DNA of 64,000 bases from DATMER01 sp963844885. GTDB taxonomy: Bacteria; Acidobacteriota; Thermoanaerobaculia; Multivoradales; UBA5704. Below are positions 60,701 through 64,000 of the stretch, in pieces. Position 1 is the first letter of the stretch. Every line of letters begins with the position of its first letter. The stretch is from the NCBI GenBank assembly GCA_963844885.1, contig CAWJQA010000008.1, forward strand, positions 1-64,000, written 5' to 3'. A model generated the notes under the pieces. The model was not told the DNA's origin, did not search any database, and saw nothing but the letters and a program-made list of their open reading frames with translations. Position numbers and translations under genes: made by a program.

Positions 60701-63700
60701 ACGAGCCGCTCGAAGGGCAGCGCCTGGTGGTCGTAGGCGGCCAGGGCGCCGCCGCGGACGCGGTCCAGGAGATCGTGGAACGACGGTCCCGGCGGGTGGC
60801 CGTCCATCCGGGCGCGGAGGACCAGGGTGTTGACGAAGAGGCCCACGAGCCCTTCCAGCTCGGCGCGCGGGCGGTTCGCGATGGGCGAGCCGACAAGGAG
60901 ATCCTGCTGGCCCGTATAACGGTGGAGCAGGACGTCGAAGCCGGCCAGGAGGGTCATGAAGAGGGTCGCGTTCCGGCGCCGCGCGAGATCGCGGAGGGCG
61001 CCGGCCAGCGGGGCCGGCAGGGTGAGGGTGCGGACGGCGCCGCGGAAGCTCTGGACCGCCGGGCGGGGCCGGTCGGCGGGCAACTCCAGCACGGTGGGCG
61101 CGCCGTCCAGGGCCTGCTTCCACCAGGCGATCTCGGCTTCGAGCACGCCGCCGGAGAGCCAGCGCCGCTGCCAGATGGCAAAGTCGCCGTACTGGACCGG
61201 CAGCTCGGGCAGAGCGGCGGGCCGGCCTTCCGCGAGCGCCTTGTAGAGGCCGGCGACGTCGTGCAGAAGGACGCCCACGGACCAGCCGTCCGCCGCGACG
61301 TGGTGGAGGTTGAGCAGCATCCAGTGCTCGGTGTCTTCCGGCGTCTCCAGCCGCACGAGGAGAGCGCGAATCAGCGGCCCGGCCTGGAGGTCGAACGGAC
61401 GCGCGGCTTCGGCGCGGAAGAGGCGAAGAGCCTCGGCGTTGCGTTCATCGGAACCCGCCAGATCGACGACGGGCAGGGAGAGGCTCAGCTCGGCGGAGAT
61501 CTCCTGCCAGGGCGTGCCGTCCGGGCCGGCGGCGAAAGTGGTGCGCAGAGCCTCGTGGCGTTGGACGGCGCCGTTCAGGGCCTCCCGGAGGATCTCGGGC
61601 CGCAGGGCGCCGCGGATGCGCAGGGCCAGCGGGATGGCATAGCTGGCGCGCGCACCGGGCTCCAGGCGGTCGAGGAACCACAGGCGTTCCTGGGCGAAGG
61701 AGAGAGGGACCGGGGCGCCTTGCTGCCGTGGCTCGATCCGGGGCGCCGCCTGGAGGCCGCTCCCCCGCTCACGGTCGATGCGTGCGGCGAGGTCGGCCAG
61801 GGTAGGCTCCTCGAAGACGGCCCGCAGCGGCAGCTCGACACCGAACAGGTCGCGGATACGCGCAGCCAGGCGCGTCGCCGTCAGCGAGTGGCCGCCCAGG
61901 GAGAAGAAGCCGTCGCGGGGGCCGACCGTGATCCCCCCAGGTCCAGCGAGCAGGTCGGACCAGACGGCGGCCAGCAGCTCTTCGGTGGGCGTCCGGAACC
62001 GGTTCCCCTCCTCCCGTCCTCTCGCGACCGGCGCGATCTTCTCCAGGGCGCGGCGGTCCACCTTGCCGTTCGGCGTGAGCGGCAGGGCGTCGAGGAAGAC
62101 CCAGCCGGTGGGGATCATGGCTTCGGGCAGATGGGTGGCGAGGGCGGCGCGGAGAACCTCACCCCCTGTCCCCCTCTCCCATCTCCCTCCCTCCCGCCGG
62201 GAGAGGGGGGACGTGACTGGGGCGATGTTGCCGAGATCGAAGGAAGAGGCCTCGACGGCGTTCCCCCTCTCCCGGTGGTCGGGAGGGCGATGGGAGAGGG
62301 GGCTAGGGGGTGAGGTCACATACGCCACGAGCTGTCCCTCCCGCACCAGCACGGCCGCCTCGCCGACGCCGGGCTGCTTCGCGAGCGCGGCTTCGATCTC
62401 TCCCAGCTCGATGCGGACGCCGCGGATCTTGACCTGGTAATCGATCCGGCCCAGGAACTCGATCTCGCCGTCGGGCAGCCAGCGGGCGAGGTCTCCGGTG
62501 CGGTACATCCGGTCGCCGGGCCGACCGTGCGGATCGGGGACGAATCTCTCGGCGGTCAGCGCCGGGCGGTGGCGGTAGCCGCGGGCGAGGCTCACGCCGG
62601 CCACGCACAGCTCGCCGGGCACGCCCACGGGCACGGGCCGCAGGGCGCGGTCCAGGATCGCGACGCGGGTGTTGTCGATCGGGTGGCCGATGGTGGGCAG
62701 ACGGCCGCCTGCCGGGTCCACGACGCCGGCCGTGGTCACGACGGTACACTCGGTGGGGCCGTAGTGGTTGACCAGGGCGAACGGGGCGTCCGCGGACGGC
62801 CGGCGGTGGAGCCGGTCGCCGCCGGTGAGGATCGCCCGCAGGCTCCGCGACTGGAGGTGCTCATTCAGGACAGCCTCGGCGAGCGGCGTGGGCAGGAACG
62901 TGACCGTGATCCGGCGCTCGGCGAGCCAGGCGGCGAGATCCGGCGGCGAGGTGACGGTGTCGGCCGGCGGGATGTGGAGCGTGGCGCCGGCCGTGAGGCA
63001 GGGCCATACCTCCCAGACCGAAGCGTCGAAGCCCGGACCGGCGACCAGGGCCGTGCGGTCGTCCGGCCCCAGCTCGTAGAGCCGCCGGTGCCAGGCGGAG
63101 AGATTCGCGAGGCCGCCGTGGAGCAGCTCGGTGCCCTTGGGCTCGCCGGTGGAGCCCGAGGTGTAGATCACATAGGCCAGGCGATCCGAGGTGACCGGGA
63201 TCTCCGGATCGGTCTCGCTCTCGGCTTCGAGAAGCCCAGGGTCCACGGTCTCGAGCAGCAGGCGGGCGCCCGAGTCGCGCAGGATGTAGGCGGCGCGCTC
63301 CTCCGGGTTCGCCGGATCGATCGGCAGGTAGGCGGCGCCGGCCTTGAGCACGGCGAGCGCGGCGGTCACCAGCTCGGGCGAGCGCGGCATGCGCAGGGCC
63401 ACCACGTCCTCCGGCCCCACGCCCTGCTTCATCAGCCGGTAAGCCAGACGGTTGGCGCGGCGGTTCAGCTCGCCGTAGGTGAGGATCCCATGCTCCCCCA
63501 TCACCGCCGGTGCGCCGGGCCAGGCCACGGCGCGGGCTTCGACCTGGCGGTGGACCGGCTCGAAAAGAATGTCCACGTCGGTGAGGTTCCACTCGACGAG
63601 CACCTGCCGGGTCTCGGCCTCGGAGAGAAGGCGCAGCTCGGAGAGCGGCCGGCCGGGCTCGGCCAGGGCCGCCGCGAGCAGCGTCTCGAAGTGGCCGGCC

Positions 63701-64000
63701 AGACGGGAGACGGTGGTCCGGTCGAAGAGGTCGCGGCTGTACTCCAGCGCGCCTTCGAGGCCGGCCGGGGTCTCGGCCAGGGTGAGGGTGAGATCGAACT
63801 TGGCGATCCCGGTATCCACCGGCAGGGCGGAGAGGGTGACGCCGGGCAGCTCCAGGCGTGTGCCCCCCACGGCATTTTGCAGCGCGAACACGACCTCGAA
63901 GAGCGGCGAGCGAGCGAGGTCGCGCTCCGGCGCCAGCTCCTCCACGAGACGTTCGAACGGGACGTCCTGATGGGCCAGGGCGCCGAGGGCACGGGCACGC
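57715..64000 (-). CDS. Nonribosomal peptide synthetase, C(partial)-A-T-C-A-T-TE, 5' end outside window
   Basis: An NRPS module pair plus release domain, open to the window edge (over 2090 residues). Order: end of a C domain; A1 (TSGSTGEPKG, HYGPTECT, YRTGDLARW, NGKVDRRAL) with loading residues reading roughly D-A-W-F-L-G-H-V-V-K, close to a known leucine code; T1 (FFSLGGHSL); a full C domain (HHVAADG); A2 (TSGSTGRPNG, CYGPTETT, D-A-L-V-S-G-C-I-Y-K); T2 (FFALGGHSL); and a thioesterase with GWSLGG serine, Asp and His. This is the last NRPS protein of a pathway. A1 contains an in-frame repeat element at 62158-62314. Confidence 0.93.
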   Translation of the reverse strand, partial: RARALGALAHQDVPFERLVEELAPERDLARSPLFEVVFALQNAVGGTRLELPGVTLSALPVDTGIAKFDLTLTLAETPAGLEGALEYSRDLFDRTTVSRLAGHFETLLAAALAEPGRPLSELRLLSEAETRQVLVEWNLTDVDILFEPVHRQVEARAVAWPGAPAVMGEHGILTYGELNRRANRLAYRLMKQGVGPEDVVALRMPRSPELVTAALAVLKAGAAYLPIDPANPEERAAYILRDSGARLLLETVDPGLLEAESETDPEIPVTSDRLAYVIYTSGSTGEPKGTELLHGGLANLSAWHRRLYELGPDDRTALVAGPGFDASVWEVWPCLTAGATLHIPPADTVTSPPDLAAWLAERRITVTFLPTPLAEAVLNEHLQSRSLRAILTGGDRLHRRPSADAPFALVNHYGPTECTVVTTAGVVDPAGGRLPTIGHPIDNTRVAILDRALRPVPVGVPGELCVAGVSLARGYRHRPALTAERFVPDPHGRPGDRMYRTGDLARWLPDGEIEFLGRIDYQVKIRGVRIELGEIEAALAKQPGVGEAAVLVREGQLVAYVTSPPSPLSHRPPDHRERGNAVEASSFDLGNIAPVTSPLSRREGGRWERGTGGEVLRAALATHLPEAMIPTGWVFLDALPLTPNGKVDRRALEKIAPVARGREEGNRFRTPTEELLAAVWSDLLAGPGGITVGPRDGFFSLGGHSLTATRLAARIRDLFGVELPLRAVFEEPTLADLAARIDRERGSGLQAAPRIEPRQQGAPVPLSFAQERLWFLDRLEPGARASYAIPLALRIRGALRPEILREALNGAVQRHEALRTTFAAGPDGTPWQEISAELSLSLPVVDLAGSDERNAEALRLFRAEAARPFDLQAGPLIRALLVRLETPEDTEHWMLLNLHHVAADGWSVGVLLHDVAGLYKALAEGRPAALPELPVQYGDFAIWQRRWLSGGVLEAEIAWWKQALDGAPTVLELPADRPRPAVQSFRGAVRTLTLPAPLAGALRDLARRRNATLFMTLLAGFDVLLHRYTGQQDLLVGSPIANRPRAELEGLVGLFVNTLVLRARMDGHPPGPSFHDLLDRVRGGALAAYDHQALPFERLVEALRIERSLARPPLHQVVFVLQDGLPQPITLPGLSLEPLTVDSGTSKTDLLLSLGETADGLAGAIEYSTDLFDATTVERLAGHLGRLLAAAAANPERGIRELPLLDEAETAQIVRQWNDTRGTVEEACLHDLFAATVAASPDAVAAVFEDRSLTYAELDRRAGLLARRLHAEGVGPETLVAICETEGMDRLAAVLATFKAGGAYLPLDPTHPAERLALLLEDSGARVLLTRRGLLDRLPETAARILFLDEPGPSLPPPAPLAPLAIPPSSPDNLAYVIYTSGSTGRPNGVLVPHRAAAGLIRHAARQFRAGPGSRVLQSVSFSFDASVLETWIAFATGATLCVAGRESRLSGDALAELIRREEVTAAVLTPAVLAGLPVDGVPSLRTVSVGGDRCPAELASRWAPPSSGLDVLFNCYGPTETTIYATATPVRAWSARREPPIGRPVTGMSARVLDALGQPVPVGVAGELHMAGDNLTRGYLGRPALTADRFRPDPFSDQPGNRLYRTGDLARWLPDGTLEFLGRTDGQVKIRGVRIEVGEIEAALAGHPAVAECAVVLREDVRGESFLAAWVVPEESGAADLVRDLRDHLRGRLPEAMVPSRFVLLDALPVTPTGKVDRGALERRDLSQDDLSDRMEPRDVIELELARIWAEVLEVPRIGVRDNFFALGGHSLLAVRLMARVRQRFGREIPLAALFQDGTVEQMAALLRRAAATEPVSCLVPIQPQGAAAPFFCVHPAGGDVLAYAPLARHLGPGQPFYGLQAQGLSGAGEPLEALSGMAALYIEEIRRVQPRGPYRLGGWSLGGLIAFEMARQLRDQGEDVALLALLDSTPAVAGVADGEPVGDADLLLDIAVYAANLWSRDVPLSREDLEGLDSERQLDLTLEAFRTAGILPPGAGLDQVRRALAVYRASTRAVKDYEPRPYAGGAVLFQTAEGAASTVAWQKLLGGPLKVEPVPGRHLTLLSEPNVATLAERLRPHLEEALKRERSPSRCG
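62158..62314. repeat. MITE-like element inserted within NRPS A domain
   Basis: 157 bp with inverted ends (CTCACCCCCT...; complement AGGGGGTGAG) and internal CCCCTCTCCC blocks, like the intergenic elements at 6260 and 8182. On the NRPS strand it translates to the low-complexity stretch TSPPSPLSHRPPDH... and SPLSRREGG, interrupting A1 between AYV and LRAALATHLPEAMIP. Confidence 0.75.

Noticed and set aside
59290..62313. A 1007-codon open frame on the plus strand
   Set aside because: Antisense of the NRPS gene; composition-driven shadow frame.

Overview
This is a 64 kb high-GC chromosomal window from a Gram-negative bacterium: LPS-transport genes (lptCA, lptB, lptFG) imply an outer membrane. 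Fused Lpt proteins, ECF sigma/TPR clusters, large sortilin-type beta-propeller proteins, a regulatory PTS with HprK and RapZ, and an NRPS together make an Acidobacteriota lineage (possibly Thermoanaerobaculia-like) my best guess. That assignment is inference, not established.

Layout. 1-5 kb holds a lower-GC relic of a BREX phage-defence island, with only pglZ (frameshifted) and brxL left. This BrxL carries an unexpected C-terminal domain resembling the phospholipase-D-like domain of eukaryotic MITD1. The island is bounded by an array of six 40-bp palindromic repeats. 5-18 kb is core: accA, recJ (flanked by inverted copies of a MITE-like element), an lptC-lptA fusion, lptB, rpoN, then a regulatory PTS set (PtsN-like IIA, HprK, RapZ, Man-type IIA, HPr, Enzyme I). 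18-26 kb holds a cupin, a lipoprotein, miaB, a bifunctional-nuclease-family gene, parAB, queD and an lptF-lptG fusion. 25.6-30.4 kb is a regulatory island with three paralogous ECF sigma factors, two paralogous TPR-like proteins translationally coupled to one sigma, and a 28-residue ORF with a strong ribosome-binding site.

30.5-41 kb carries a membrane protein and a zinc-ribbon protein, metK, a DUF84-like NTPase, a SpoU methyltransferase, rpiB, murB, an aminotransferase, and a two-gene 2-oxoacid:ferredoxin oxidoreductase in which four subunits are fused into two chains. 41-57 kb has a decayed AbiEii-type toxin/antitoxin pair, two secreted sortilin/BNR proteins, a frameshifted SDR, an EEP nuclease, a YfhO-like membrane protein, an ABC importer whose binding protein is fused to an OmpA domain, an M28 peptidase and a thioredoxin-like protein. 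From 57.7 kb to the end is the terminal part of an NRPS (C-A-T-C-A-T-TE) on the minus strand. Its first A domain contains a translated copy of an intergenic repeat element.

Several genes (pglZ, lptCA, SDR) look intact except for one-base frameshifts, at least one of them in a homopolymer. Some frameshifts may therefore be sequencing errors rather than true pseudogenization. All family calls come from reading motifs; no database search was run.
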